The notes beneath the pieces were generated by a model. The model did no database searches. It was not told the origin of the DNA and saw nothing but the letters and a program-made list of their open reading frames with translations. A stretch of 64,000 nucleotides of DNA from Tetragenococcus koreensis (GTDB taxonomy: Bacteria; Bacillota; Bacilli; Lactobacillales; Enterococcaceae), in the NCBI RefSeq assembly GCF_003795145.1, contig NZ_CP027786.1, forward strand, positions 682,001 to 746,000, given 5' to 3'. Shown in pieces: positions 41,281 through 50,234 of this stretch. Positions within the stretch are counted from its first letter, which is position 1; the number at the start of each line of letters is the position of its first letter. A program made the position numbers and the translations under genes.

Positions 41281-43065
41281 TTAACTCTTAAAAGTAATAA
41301 AGAGGTAAAATTCACCTTCGATGGGCGTATTTTCTTCCACCCGTAATGAGGTTATTGCTAAAGTTAGCTTGACGTTTTTATTTTCTGTTTCAAAGATTAA
41401 TTCTTTAGCCGGCAGTGTCTCACTATTCCAATCTTCAGTTAACTTTTTAAGTTTACGCAAGAAAGTCAGATCAAAATTAATTAGTGTTTGATCAGCTTCA
41501 TCAGATAAATGTAAGACGGTATTTGCGTCTACTGTTTCGTCCCAGACCAAATGATATTTTTCCTTGTTATACGTCATTGCTAGTTGATCTTTGTTATCAG
41601 GGATAAACGTCCCGTCAGATATTTGTAGCGGAACCATTATATCAGCTTTTTCTACGTTAAACTCTTGCGTAGAATCATTAGTCATCTCTACAAAAAACTG
41701 CCTTGAGGGTTGTTCAACGTCATTATTTTTATCATAACGATATGGTTTAAAACCAAAAACTTCAGAAAATTCGTTCCCATATAAACTCGAATTTGGCAAA
41801 TAAGAAATGTTGTTAAGATACTCGGTTTTTCTTAAGTATTGAACACTTTTGACAATTTTTTCTTTGTCTTGATTTGAGATCGACTCACTAGGGTGAATTT
41901 GGTTATTTTCCAACATATTATTTTCTGCTAGTACATTATCTAATTGTTGAGATTGACTAAAATTTCCGACGGGTACAGCGCCAATTCCTGGCAGGATCGA
42001 TATGATGGTCAACGCAAGTAGCAATAAAGGAGTAATACGTATTTTCATTGACTTAAAGATATACAAAACACTGGAAATAAATGAAAAAAGCAATAGTAAG
42101 CTAATAAAGTAGCGGCCATCAGTTATACCGAAGCGTTGTATTGTAAAAATAGTTGCTGTCGTTTGAAAAAGTGTCACAATCAAAAGCAATATTGGAAAAT
42201 ATTTTTGAAAAAATTGGACCATCTTGTTGGAAATGGTCTCAATTAAATACAGGGTTGACCAACCTGCAATAATATAACCGTTTAACAAGGGCTCTAATAA
42301 TTCATCTTCCCAAAAGCTGCCGGTAATATTTTTTACAATATACAATATAAGGATCATTGTATAAGCAAGAATCACAGGAATTATGATATAAGATAATAAC
42401 ACTTCAAAAAACTTTGGCATGTGAACGGCTTTTTGGTAGTTCTCATTTTCCTTCTCTTCTTTTATCGGAAATACTGGCAAAAGTGAAAGAAAATAAAGAG
42501 GAAAGAACCCACACCAAACAATAGCAGCGATCCATTCATAAATTCTATTATTAATTCCGCTAATCAAAAAACTATATGTCCCTATTACAGCGTATATACC
42601 AAGCATCAGTACAAGTGCTGATAAAAGAGCAGTGAAATGAGCTTTTATAAAGAGAAACAAACTTTTTGAAAACGCAACGAATGACTGTTTGATACTTGGT
42701 ATCCAAACGACAGCAGCCAATAGAATTAAAAATAGAATAGCTGTGCGGACTTCTGTTGGGTAATTATTCAACGTATTTGCTTGCAGATAAAAGTAATAGC
42801 CAAACGAAGCCATTAAGCCCATAAAATAAATGACTGCTTTTTGTGATAACTGTTTAATCTGTAAACGTTCAATGAACAATTGCATACAAATACCTAATAA
42901 TCCGGCAACGACACTTGCTACAATTTCTTCTTGCTTTCCCTCCCCTTCGATAGTAATTAGTGCGAAAATCGTTGTCATTGCAAAAGCAGTCGTTGGAAAC
43001 CAAAAACGCCAAACTGCTGTCGAAATAATTTCTAAACGTTTTTGTATTCGACTGATTACTTTCAT
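41281..43065 (-). CDS. DUF4153 multi-pass membrane protein
   Basis: 594 residues. About ten to eleven predicted membrane helices occupy residues 20-375, then an extracytoplasmic C-terminal domain of about 210 residues (from about 380). The middle block HFTALLSALVLMLGIYAVIGTYSFLI and YEWIAAIVWCGFFPLYFLSLLPVFP fits DUF4153. C-terminal part has many Asn/Glu and ends YLFITFKS. Family function unknown. It stands alone, 60 bases downstream of the helicase gene on the same strand. Confidence 0.8.
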   Translation of the reverse strand: MKVISRIQKRLEIISTAVWRFWFPTTAFAMTTIFALITIEGEGKQEEIVASVVAGLLGICMQLFIERLQIKQLSQKAVIYFMGLMASFGYYFYLQANTLNNYPTEVRTAILFLILLAAVVWIPSIKQSFVAFSKSLFLFIKAHFTALLSALVLMLGIYAVIGTYSFLISGINNRIYEWIAAIVWCGFFPLYFLSLLPVFPIKEEKENENYQKAVHMPKFFEVLLSYIIIPVILAYTMILILYIVKNITGSFWEDELLEPLLNGYIIAGWSTLYLIETISNKMVQFFQKYFPILLLIVTLFQTTATIFTIQRFGITDGRYFISLLLLFSFISSVLYIFKSMKIRITPLLLLALTIISILPGIGAVPVGNFSQSQQLDNVLAENNMLENNQIHPSESISNQDKEKIVKSVQYLRKTEYLNNISYLPNSSLYGNEFSEVFGFKPYRYDKNNDVEQPSRQFFVEMTNDSTQEFNVEKADIMVPLQISDGTFIPDNKDQLAMTYNKEKYHLVWDETVDANTVLHLSDEADQTLINFDLTFLRKLKKLTEDWNSETLPAKELIFETENKNVKLTLAITSLRVEENTPIEGEFYLFITFKS

Positions 43066-43125
43066 TCAGACCACCGCCGTTTTTTCGTTTATTATACCAT
43101 CTTTGCGGTTGCTATTATTCAGGAG

Positions 43126-45477
43126 TCAATTGAATCTATCCCAGAAAGCATTGATTTCCTTTTTTAACTGTTCAGGACGATGACAAACTTTTGCTTGTTG
43201 CCAATGAGCAGGAAATAAACGACGATATTGTTGGGTGGTAAAACGCTGATCTAATAACAAGATAATCCCTTTGTCCCTCGCATCACGAATAACACGGCCA
43301 GCAGCTTGTAAGACTTTATTCATTCCTGGCAGTTGATAAGCATATTCAAATCCTCTACCTTTTTTCTCATCAAAATATTCTTTGATTAATTCTTGCTCAT
43401 GGTTCATTTGTGGTAAACCAACTCCAACGATGATACTGCCAATCAAGCGAGGCCCTTTTAAATCAATTCCTTCTGAAAATATTCCACCTAGTACACAAAA
43501 TCCAACTAAAGAATGTTTGGCTTCTGCATTAAATTTTGCTAAAAAATCTTCTCGCTCCTGTTCGTTCATTTGAGTATCTTGGATAACGACATCTATATCG
43601 GGAAATAGCTGATGAAAGGTTTGGTAACAATCATCTAAGTACTTATAAGATGGAAAAAATACTAAATAATTTCCCTTTTTCGCGTAAACGGCGTCTGCTA
43701 TCGTTTGGGCGATTGGTCGGTAACTGTTACTCCTTTGTTTATAAGTGGTTTGGATATAGTCAGCAATAAATACTTGCTGGTTCTTTTCTGGAAAAGGGCT
43801 AGGCAAGCGGTAACGTAATGCTTCCCGATTTCCTCCTAACACTTCTTGATAATAGGTTAAAGGCGTCAAACTAGCAGAAAAAAGTAAACTTGCTCTTCCC
43901 TTATTAAGGGTATCAGCTAAAAAAGGAGCTGGTGACATACAGAATTGCCGAATTTTTAAATCGTTGTACATAATTTCAATTGTCGTTTCATAAGTATCAT
44001 CATAAAAATCATTGATTTTTAAAAAGTGTAAAACTTCAAAATAAAGATCTAATACTTTTTCTTGCTCTAGACTTTCAGGATTAGCTGCCAGCCATTCCTT
44101 AGTTAACTCGCTAAAACGGAATAGTAGCTTAATTAGCGTTTCGGCCGATGCACTTTGGTGATGGAATGTCCATCCCGCTTCTGCGGCAGTATCTTCAATG
44201 GACGCGAATTCTTCTTCAATCTTGCGCAGACTTTTTTGAATCTTTTTATCGTTTTTAGAAAAACTTTTTAAAACGTTTTTAAAAGACTGACGATAAATAG
44301 AAGCTGAATACATTTCTCGCGAACGATTTACCAAATTATGCGCTTCATCAACTAAAAAGTAGTAGTCTTCATTATTGTCTTCAAAAAAACGTCGTAAATA
44401 CACGGTGGGATCAAATAAATAATTATAGTCAACAATAATAACGTCACAAAAAAGACTAACGTCAAGTGATAATTCAAAGGGATCGAGTACATGCTTTTTT
44501 GCGTAAGCTTCGATTACCGAGCGTGTTATTTGGTTTTCGCTATGTAAAATATCCCACAACGCTTCATTAATTCGATCATAATAACCTATAGTATAAGGAT
44601 TGTCAGCCGGATTGCTTTCATTTTCTTCTACAAAACGAATTTTATCTTTAGCGGTAATCGTAATACTCTTAACTTGAGCTCCTTCAGCAGCTAAAGCATC
44701 CAATGCATCTTCAGCTACTTGACGTGTAATTGTTTTAGCTGTTAAATAAAAAATCCGATCAGCGCGGTCTTCTCCTAATGCTTTAAACGCTGGAAAAAGC
44801 GTAGATATCGTCTTACCAACGCCTGTGGGCGCTTCAACAAATAACTCTTGTTGAGTACGTAAAGTTTTATAGGCTGCTGTAGCCAATTCTCGTTGTCCTC
44901 TACGAAATTCTTCATAGGGAAATTTTAATTTCGTTAATGTTGTATTACGCTCCCTGCGCCAATCTGCTTGGAAAACTAACCACTTATGATACTCTTTCAT
45001 TAAATTATCAAAGAAATCTTTTAAAAAACTCCAATCATAAGAACGTCTTTTTCGAGTGGTTTGTTCTTCAGTTGTTTGGTAATAAGTCAGTTGCACTTGA
45101 ATCTTTGATAAATCATTTTGTAAACAGTAAATATATGCATATACCATTGCTTGATAGTAATACATTTCAATTTGAGATTCTTCTAAATCTTCGAAACGTA
45201 CTTCTGAGGTTTTAATTTCATCAACAATCCATAATTCGTCTTCTTTAAAAATCCCATCTGCGCGACCTTCAACAATAATTTTATCGTTTTCAACGGTTGC
45301 TTCTTCTTTTAGGAAAACTTCTTTTTGATATGTTTCACCTGCAGCTTTTTGTAGCTTACGATGAATCCGGGCTCCTTCTTGTGCTGTATGGGTACTGGTC
45401 GTTTTCTGATTATCGAGATTTCCTCTTCGTAAAATGAATTCAACAAGGTTTCGTACGGAAATTTTCCCTTGAAGCAT
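43126..45477 (-). CDS. DinG/XPD-like helicase with N-terminal Cas4-like nuclease domain
   Basis: 783 residues. Residues about 10-130 form a PD-(D/E)XK domain (VEGRADGIF... WIVDEIKTSE: D and ExK), close to Cas4/RecB nucleases. Residues about 190-783 are an SF2 XPD/DinG helicase: Walker A EAPTGVGKT near 222, motif II DEAH near 405, motif VI QAAGRVIRD near 737. In XPD-type relatives four Cys between motif Ia and II hold a 4Fe-4S cluster; at the matching segments (KIRF, NESNPADNPY, LDPFE) no Cys is present. ATG 45477 with AAGGTG is better than the TTG at 45495. A role in DNA repair/recombination is assumed. Confidence 0.85.
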   Translation of the reverse strand: MLQGKISVRNLVEFILRRGNLDNQKTTSTHTAQEGARIHRKLQKAAGETYQKEVFLKEEATVENDKIIVEGRADGIFKEDELWIVDEIKTSEVRFEDLEESQIEMYYYQAMVYAYIYCLQNDLSKIQVQLTYYQTTEEQTTRKRRSYDWSFLKDFFDNLMKEYHKWLVFQADWRRERNTTLTKLKFPYEEFRRGQRELATAAYKTLRTQQELFVEAPTGVGKTISTLFPAFKALGEDRADRIFYLTAKTITRQVAEDALDALAAEGAQVKSITITAKDKIRFVEENESNPADNPYTIGYYDRINEALWDILHSENQITRSVIEAYAKKHVLDPFELSLDVSLFCDVIIVDYNYLFDPTVYLRRFFEDNNEDYYFLVDEAHNLVNRSREMYSASIYRQSFKNVLKSFSKNDKKIQKSLRKIEEEFASIEDTAAEAGWTFHHQSASAETLIKLLFRFSELTKEWLAANPESLEQEKVLDLYFEVLHFLKINDFYDDTYETTIEIMYNDLKIRQFCMSPAPFLADTLNKGRASLLFSASLTPLTYYQEVLGGNREALRYRLPSPFPEKNQQVFIADYIQTTYKQRSNSYRPIAQTIADAVYAKKGNYLVFFPSYKYLDDCYQTFHQLFPDIDVVIQDTQMNEQEREDFLAKFNAEAKHSLVGFCVLGGIFSEGIDLKGPRLIGSIIVGVGLPQMNHEQELIKEYFDEKKGRGFEYAYQLPGMNKVLQAAGRVIRDARDKGIILLLDQRFTTQQYRRLFPAHWQQAKVCHRPEQLKKEINAFWDRFN

Positions 45478-45623
45478 GCTGACACCTTCTTTCAAGCTAT
45501 CATTATAAAATACTTTTGTTCATTTTAACAGCAGGTTTAAAAAAACGACTCATCTTCTTTGTTTGTAGGTATAATTTACGTTATACTTAAACTAGTATCT
45601 TTTATAGAGGAGGGCTTTCTTTT

Positions 45624-46244
45624 ATGCATGTAGTACGGTTGGTAACAGGCGACATTGAGGAAAACTGTTATCTTGTGTGGCAAGACCAATCACTTTTAAT
45701 TATTGATCCAGGTGCTAATGCTTCTGTTATTCAACAACAAATTGAACAAACTAGAGCTACACCTATTGCAATTTTATTAACCCATGCTCATTATGATCAT
45801 ATTGGAGCTGTTGACGATATACGTGATGAGTATCAAATTCCAGTTTATATTAACCCACTAGAAATCGAATGGTTACAGCATCCTGTATTTAACTTATCAG
45901 AAAGATTCCCCAAAGATAAGCAAGTTATTGTGCGACCAGCAGATTATAAATTAGAACTGCGGGATTATACGTTAGGCGACATGTCGTTTAAAGTCGTTCC
46001 CACCCCTGGCCATTCGATTGGTAGTGTGAGCTTTATTTTTGACGATTTTGTGGTTTCTGGAGATACTTTATTTAATGGCAGTATTGGTCGAACAGATCTG
46101 CATACGGGTGATTTTGAACAGCTACTTGAAAGTATAAAAACGCAGTTGTTTACTTTGCCTGATGATTATAACGTTTATCCAGGACACGGACTGTCAACTA
46201 CGATCGGATATGAAAAAGCAATGAATCCTTTCTTCATAAATTAA
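45624..46244 (+). CDS. MBL-fold metallo-hydrolase (glyoxalase II-like)
   Basis: 206 residues. LLTHAHYDHIGAV (about 51-63) is the HxHxDH zinc motif, PTPGHSIGSVSFIF gives the next His near 131, FVVSGDTLFNGSIGRTDL the bridging Asp near 148-160 with GRTD, and YPGHGLSTTIG the last His near 190. GRTD and PGHG are typical of glyoxalase II and persulfide-type members. No rhodanese or GSH-related gene adjoins. Ribosome site GAGGAGGG precedes ATG. A histidine phosphatase follows 22 bases later on the same strand. Confidence 0.9.
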   Translation: MHVVRLVTGDIEENCYLVWQDQSLLIIDPGANASVIQQQIEQTRATPIAILLTHAHYDHIGAVDDIRDEYQIPVYINPLEIEWLQHPVFNLSERFPKDKQVIVRPADYKLELRDYTLGDMSFKVVPTPGHSIGSVSFIFDDFVVSGDTLFNGSIGRTDLHTGDFEQLLESIKTQLFTLPDDYNVYPGHGLSTTIGYEKAMNPFFIN

Positions 46245-46266
46245 TTAATCAAGGAGTGAACCAAAG

Positions 46267-46965
46267 ATGGCAAAAACAGAATTATATGTAGTAAGACACG
46301 GTAAAACAATGTTTAATACAGTACAACGGGTGCAAGGTTGGTGTGATACCCCGCTAACAAAAACTGGCGCAGAAGGCATACGTTACTTAGGGTTGGCTCT
46401 TAAAGATACTGATTTTAAAGAAGCCTATGCGAGTGATTCCGGACGTGCTATTGAAACTGCAAGAATTATTTTAGGAGAAAATTCTCGCGGACCCCAAATT
46501 CCTTTTCGTGTAGATAAACGTATACGTGAGTGGTGCTTTGGTTCTTTGGAAGGCGGCTATGACGCTGAAATGTGGGGAGTTGTTCCTAGAGTCTTAAATT
46601 TCAAAAATTATGATGAAATGATTGATAAAGAAACCACTTTTAAAGAAATCTGCGAAGCAATCTATGATGCAGACACAGCAAATTGGGCAGAAACTTACGA
46701 TGAATTAAGCTATCGCGTGCATACTGGTTTTGAAGATATTGCTCACCGCGTAGAAAAAAATGGAGGTGGCAAAGCGCTGGTCGTCTCCCATGGTTTGACA
46801 ATTTCCTTTTTATTAAATTTAATTAATGAAGAAAGCGACGTTCGGATGGATTTAGCAAATGGTTCTGTGACGCATTTGACCTACGAAAATGGTGAGTTTA
46901 GTTGCCAAGAAGTTGGTTCAACCGCCTATATTGAAAAAGGGAAAGAAATTGCTCAAGCACATTAA
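46267..46965 (+). CDS. Histidine phosphatase (phosphoglycerate-mutase superfamily)
   Basis: 232 residues. LYVVRHGKTMFNTVQRVQGWCDTPLT near 6-31 is the RHG phosphohistidine motif, and YASDSGRAIETARIIL and VVSHGLTISFLL carry the other active-site Arg and His. The phosphate-pocket Glu is in REWCFGSLEGG. Members include cofactor-dependent mutases and broad phosphatases (PhoE/CobC type); the RVQGW insertion fits the phosphatases. Ribosome site AAGGAGTGAACC is strong. Terminator follows. Confidence 0.9.
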   Translation: MAKTELYVVRHGKTMFNTVQRVQGWCDTPLTKTGAEGIRYLGLALKDTDFKEAYASDSGRAIETARIILGENSRGPQIPFRVDKRIREWCFGSLEGGYDAEMWGVVPRVLNFKNYDEMIDKETTFKEICEAIYDADTANWAETYDELSYRVHTGFEDIAHRVEKNGGGKALVVSHGLTISFLLNLINEESDVRMDLANGSVTHLTYENGEFSCQEVGSTAYIEKGKEIAQAH

Positions 46966-46990
46966 AAAAGTAAATTAAAATAAATTTATT

Positions 46991-47019
46991 AAGCAAGTTT
47001 TTAAAACTTGCTTTTTTTT
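46991..47019 (+). terminator. Terminator after the MBL/histidine-phosphatase unit
   Basis: AAGCAAGTTTT/AAAACTTGCTT with a short loop, followed by TTTTTTT. Confidence 0.9.
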
Positions 47020-47093
47020 ATAAAAAATTATTTATAATCCTTTCTTTTACAGGTATACTTATCTTTGGCATTATTTAAGAAGGGATTGAAAAT

Positions 47094-47927
47094 ATGTTTT
47101 TTACAAATATTATTAAAGCTATTATTTTAGGGATCATTGAAGGAATCACAGAGTGGTTACCTATTAGCAGTACAGGGCATCTTATTTTAGCTGACGAATT
47201 TATTCGCTTAGAAGCAAGCGAAGCATTTATGACAATGTTTAATGTTGTGATCCAATTAGGCGCTATTTTAGCTGTAGTCGTTTTATATTTTAATAAGCTA
47301 AATCCATTTGCTTCAAATAAGAACACGGTTCAAAAAAATGAGACGTGGCAGTTATGGTTTAAAGTAATCGTCGCTATCATCCCTTCAGGTATTATTGGAG
47401 TTCTTTTAGATGATTGGTTGGATGCTAATTTTCATGCATTTTTACCAGTAGCTATCGTACTAATTGTTTATGGGGTTGCCTTTATTCTCGTGGAAAAAAG
47501 AAATCAAAATAGACAGCCGAAAGTTGCGCAATTAAACCAAATTACCTATAAGTTTGCTTTAATTGTCGGTATGTTTCAAGTTCTTTCTTTAGTTCCCGGA
47601 ACATCTAGATCTGGCGCTACCATCTTAGGTGCAATTATAATTGGGGGTTCACGATTTGTTTCAACGGAATTTTCCTTTTTCTTAGGAATTCCTACCATGT
47701 TTGGCGCTAGCTTTATTAAGATTCTAAAATTCATTGGTACTGGAAATAGCTTTGACTTTCCTGGCACTGTTGTTTTATTAGTAGGAACAGTTATTTCCTT
47801 TATTGTCTCGATCTTGGCTATTAAATTCTTAATGAATTACATTAAGAAAAATGATTTCACTGCATTTGGCTGGTATCGCATTGTTTTAGGAGTGATCTTG
47901 ATCCTTTACTGGGGAATCGCTATGTAA
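47094..47927 (+). CDS. uppP: Undecaprenyl-diphosphatase (BacA/UppP)
   Basis: 277 residues, about eight membrane helices. IIEGITEWLPISSTGHLIL has the catalytic Glu16, Glu20 and His29, and LVPGTSRSGATILGA near 160-178 is the PGxSRSxxT motif with the catalytic Arg. It recycles undecaprenyl pyrophosphate to the monophosphate for cell-wall synthesis and gives bacitracin tolerance. The start ATG at 47094 has GAAGGGATTG upstream. Monocistronic, terminator on both sides. Confidence 0.95.
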   Translation: MFFTNIIKAIILGIIEGITEWLPISSTGHLILADEFIRLEASEAFMTMFNVVIQLGAILAVVVLYFNKLNPFASNKNTVQKNETWQLWFKVIVAIIPSGIIGVLLDDWLDANFHAFLPVAIVLIVYGVAFILVEKRNQNRQPKVAQLNQITYKFALIVGMFQVLSLVPGTSRSGATILGAIIIGGSRFVSTEFSFFLGIPTMFGASFIKILKFIGTGNSFDFPGTVVLLVGTVISFIVSILAIKFLMNYIKKNDFTAFGWYRIVLGVILILYWGIAM

Positions 47928-47941
47928 CATCTAATTTAGAT

Positions 47942-47991
47942 AAAACAATCCCAAGAAATTAGTTTAATGACTAACTTCTTGGGATTGTTTT
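47942..47991. terminator. Bidirectional terminator between uppP and the DUF47 gene
   Basis: AAACAATCCCAAGAA pairs with TTCTTGGGATTGTTT, with an inner TTAGT/ACTAA extension and T tracts on both sides. Confidence 0.9.
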
Positions 47992-48008
47992 ACATCTAGA
48001 TTTATTTT

Positions 48009-48632
48009 TCAAGTATTTTTAATTGTCATGCCATCAATCAAATCTACAGCATCTTCATTATAGTTTATAATTAATTCAAATTCATCGTAAATTTCTTTCC
48101 ATTTTACAATTTCTAGAACGTCTTGTTCTTCACTAAATAAACGTTTCTTTAAACGACTGTACAAACGATCCCCTTGTGATTCAACTTCATTAACATCAGA
48201 GATCAATTCTTTTAAAGTCTTAGAATTTTTAAATTTAGGAAATTCTTTCATTGCCTCATGCACACCTTTAGCTGCTTTTGTGACTAAGGCGGCAAATTTA
48301 TCTGTTTCTGCGCGCATTTCGGTAATCACGAGATTTTCAAACAAATACGTCATTGCATTAATTCCATCTAAAATGTCATCTAAACGCTCAGAAACCACTA
48401 GAATATCTTCACGTTCAATAGGTGTAATAAAGGCATCATATAACTCGTTGGTTAATTCTTCAACTATATGATCACTTTTTTTTTCAACTTCGTGGATTTT
48501 TTCCGCCTTTTCCGCAAAATTGTCAGTGGAGTAATTATCCACGATTTCTTCTAAGATCTCTGCTGCGACATGTACATTTTCAGCAAGCTGCGTCATTTTC
48601 TTAAAATAGTTATATTGTTTTTTTCTTCCCAC
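48009..48632 (-). CDS. DUF47/PhoU-like accessory protein of a phosphate transporter
   Basis: 207 residues, all-helical PhoU-like fold. Repeated acidic/Lys helices (VHAAEILEEIVDNYS, EKIHEVEKKSDHIVEELTNELYDAF, EREDILVVSERLDDILDGINAMTYLF, VNEVESQGDRLYSRLKKRLF) carry the ExxxD metal motifs of the family. It is made 13 bases after the PiT transporter on the same strand; such proteins bind Fe/phosphate and tune PiT uptake. No signal peptide. Confidence 0.92.
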   Translation of the reverse strand: MGRKKQYNYFKKMTQLAENVHVAAEILEEIVDNYSTDNFAEKAEKIHEVEKKSDHIVEELTNELYDAFITPIEREDILVVSERLDDILDGINAMTYLFENLVITEMRAETDKFAALVTKAAKGVHEAMKEFPKFKNSKTLKELISDVNEVESQGDRLYSRLKKRLFSEEQDVLEIVKWKEIYDEFELIINYNEDAVDLIDGMTIKNT

Positions 48633-48644
48633 TTTAATCTCTCC

Positions 48645-49664
48645 TTAAAAAATTGCCACGAAAAGTTTGGCCATGATATAAGCAATCAGACCACAACCTG
48701 GAAATGTCAATAGCCAAGCTGAAATCATTTCTTTTACAATCGACCAATCTACGCTTGACATGCGTTTAGAAGCACCCACGCCCATGATCGCTGTTGTTTT
48801 TGTATGTGTTGTAGAAACTGGAATACCAAAAATAGAGGCGAAAAATAAGCAAATTGCTGCACTTAAGTCAGCGCTAAAACCCTGATAAGTTTCAAGTTTT
48901 ACCATGTCCATCCCTACTGATTTGATGATCCGCATGCCACCAATTGAAGTACCAACGCCCATAGTAAGCGAGCAAAGCGCCATAACCCAAATTGGGATAA
49001 CAAAGCCATTACCTGTTTTTTCAGCTAAGCCATTATAATATAAACCCAGCATAAAAACGCCCATAAATTTTTGCCCGTCTTGTGCCCCATGTAAAAAAGC
49101 ATTGGCAGCAGCTGAAACGGCTTGTCCCCAAGTAAAAAATTTATTAGCCTTTCTTCTAGAAGCATCACGAAATAAAAAAGTTATTAACTTAGTGACAAGA
49201 TAGCCTCCACCAAACCCCAAAATAGTTGATAAAACTAAGCCAATAATGACCTTTGTCCACTCTTGCCCATTAACTGCGTCTAGACCACCTAAGGCCATAG
49301 CAGAGCCAGTCAAACCTGCGATTAACGCATGCGATTCGCTCGTTGGTATGCCAAAATACCAGGCACTTACGGCCCAAACTACAATAGAAAACAACGAGGC
49401 TGCTAAGGCAATTTGGGCAACGCCCATTTGTCCTTGCGCTTCAAAAGATACAATGTTACTAATTGTTTCTGCTACTTGCGCATTAAAAAAGGTCATTATT
49501 AACGCGCCCATAAAGTTCATCACAACTGCAATTCCAATAGCTGTATTTGGTTTTAATACTTTAGTTGATACGGCTGTGGCAATCGCATTGGGTGCGTCAG
49601 TCCAACCATTTACAAAGACAACGCCCATAACAAGCGTAACTGTAACCACTAATGCAACGCTCAA
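48645..49664 (-). CDS. pit: Low-affinity inorganic phosphate transporter, PiT family
   Basis: 339 residues from a TTG start with GGTGGTG 7 bases upstream. About ten helices. GWTDAPNAIATAVSTKVLKP near 20-39 and the second repeat GVPVSTTHTKTTAIMGVGASKR-like sequence (SIFGIPVSTTHTKTT) near 285-300 are the two PiT signature repeats; ESHALIAGLTGSAMALGG is the middle motif. It carries phosphate with protons or metal-phosphate complexes. The DUF47 partner follows. No pho box was seen. Confidence 0.95.
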   Translation of the reverse strand: MSVALVVTVTLVMGVVFVNGWTDAPNAIATAVSTKVLKPNTAIGIAVVMNFMGALIMTFFNAQVAETISNIVSFEAQGQMGVAQIALAASLFSIVVWAVSAWYFGIPTSESHALIAGLTGSAMALGGLDAVNGQEWTKVIIGLVLSTILGFGGGYLVTKLITFLFRDASRRKANKFFTWGQAVSAAANAFLHGAQDGQKFMGVFMLGLYYNGLAEKTGNGFVIPIWVMALCSLTMGVGTSIGGMRIIKSVGMDMVKLETYQGFSADLSAAICLFFASIFGIPVSTTHTKTTAIMGVGASKRMSSVDWSIVKEMISAWLLTFPGCGLIAYIMAKLFVAIF

Positions 49665-49842
49665 AATTTACACCACCATTCCTAAGTTCGCAGTTATCAT
49701 AGCACAAAAGTAGGACTTTGTGGAAGTTAATTTGTTTATCATTCATTTTTTTGTTTAAAAATGTAAAAAGAATTGTTGCTGCTAGGTTTAGTCAAATTTA
49801 TAACGTCCTTTGTGTAAAGTAAAAATTCTTTGCAAGTTGTTA

Positions 49843-49906
49843 TTGCAAACGACTTGTGCATTCTGTATAATGACTATTGTTGAATTATACGTTTATTTCG
49901 TATAAT
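49843..49906 (+). promoter_or_regulatory. rpsT promoter and leader hairpin
   Basis: TTGCAA (49843-49848), 17 bases, TATAAT (49866-49871). The leader holds ATTATACG/CGTATAAT (49884-49891 with 49899-49906) just upstream of the ribosome site GGAGGTG, a possible point of S20 autoregulation (inference). Confidence 0.7.
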
Positions 49907-49931
49907 ATTTTCTACTTCGGAGGTGAAATAA

Positions 49932-50186
49932 ATGCCACAAATTAAAGGTGCAATTAAACGAGTTCGCCAAAATGAAAAAGTTACTCCTAAAAATTCAGCT
50001 CAAGTAAGCGCAATGCGTACTGCTATTAAACATGCTGAACAAGCTGCCAAAGAAAATTCTGATAATAAAGAAGCGTTGTTTAACGATGCTGTAAGAGCAA
50101 TCGACATGGCTGAATCAAAAGGTTTAGTTCATAAAAACAAAGCTGCCCGTGATAAATCACGTTTGAGCAAAGTTGTCGCAAAATAA
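49932..50186 (+). CDS. rpsT: Ribosomal protein S20
   Basis: 84 residues, very basic, all-helical. [23 protein letters not shown], then [55 protein letters not shown], matches S20 over its whole length. It binds 16S rRNA in the 30S body. Strong ribosome site CGGAGGTGAAATAA. Convergent with holA, sharing a terminator, the usual order rpsT-holA-comEC in Firmicutes. Confidence 0.98.
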   Translation: MPQIKGAIKRVRQNEKVTPKNSAQVSAMRTAIKHAEQAAKENSDNKEALFNDAVRAIDMAESKGLVHKNKAARDKSRLSKVVAK

Positions 50187-50188
50187 TT

Positions 50189-50234
50189 AAAAGGGATTTG
50201 AAGTCTGTCATTAAACTTCAAATCCCTTTTTTTT
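50189..50234. terminator. Bidirectional terminator between rpsT and holA
   Basis: AAAAGGGATTTGAAGT/ACTTCAAATCCCTTTT, 16 bp with a 10-base loop and T tracts on both sides. Confidence 0.92.
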
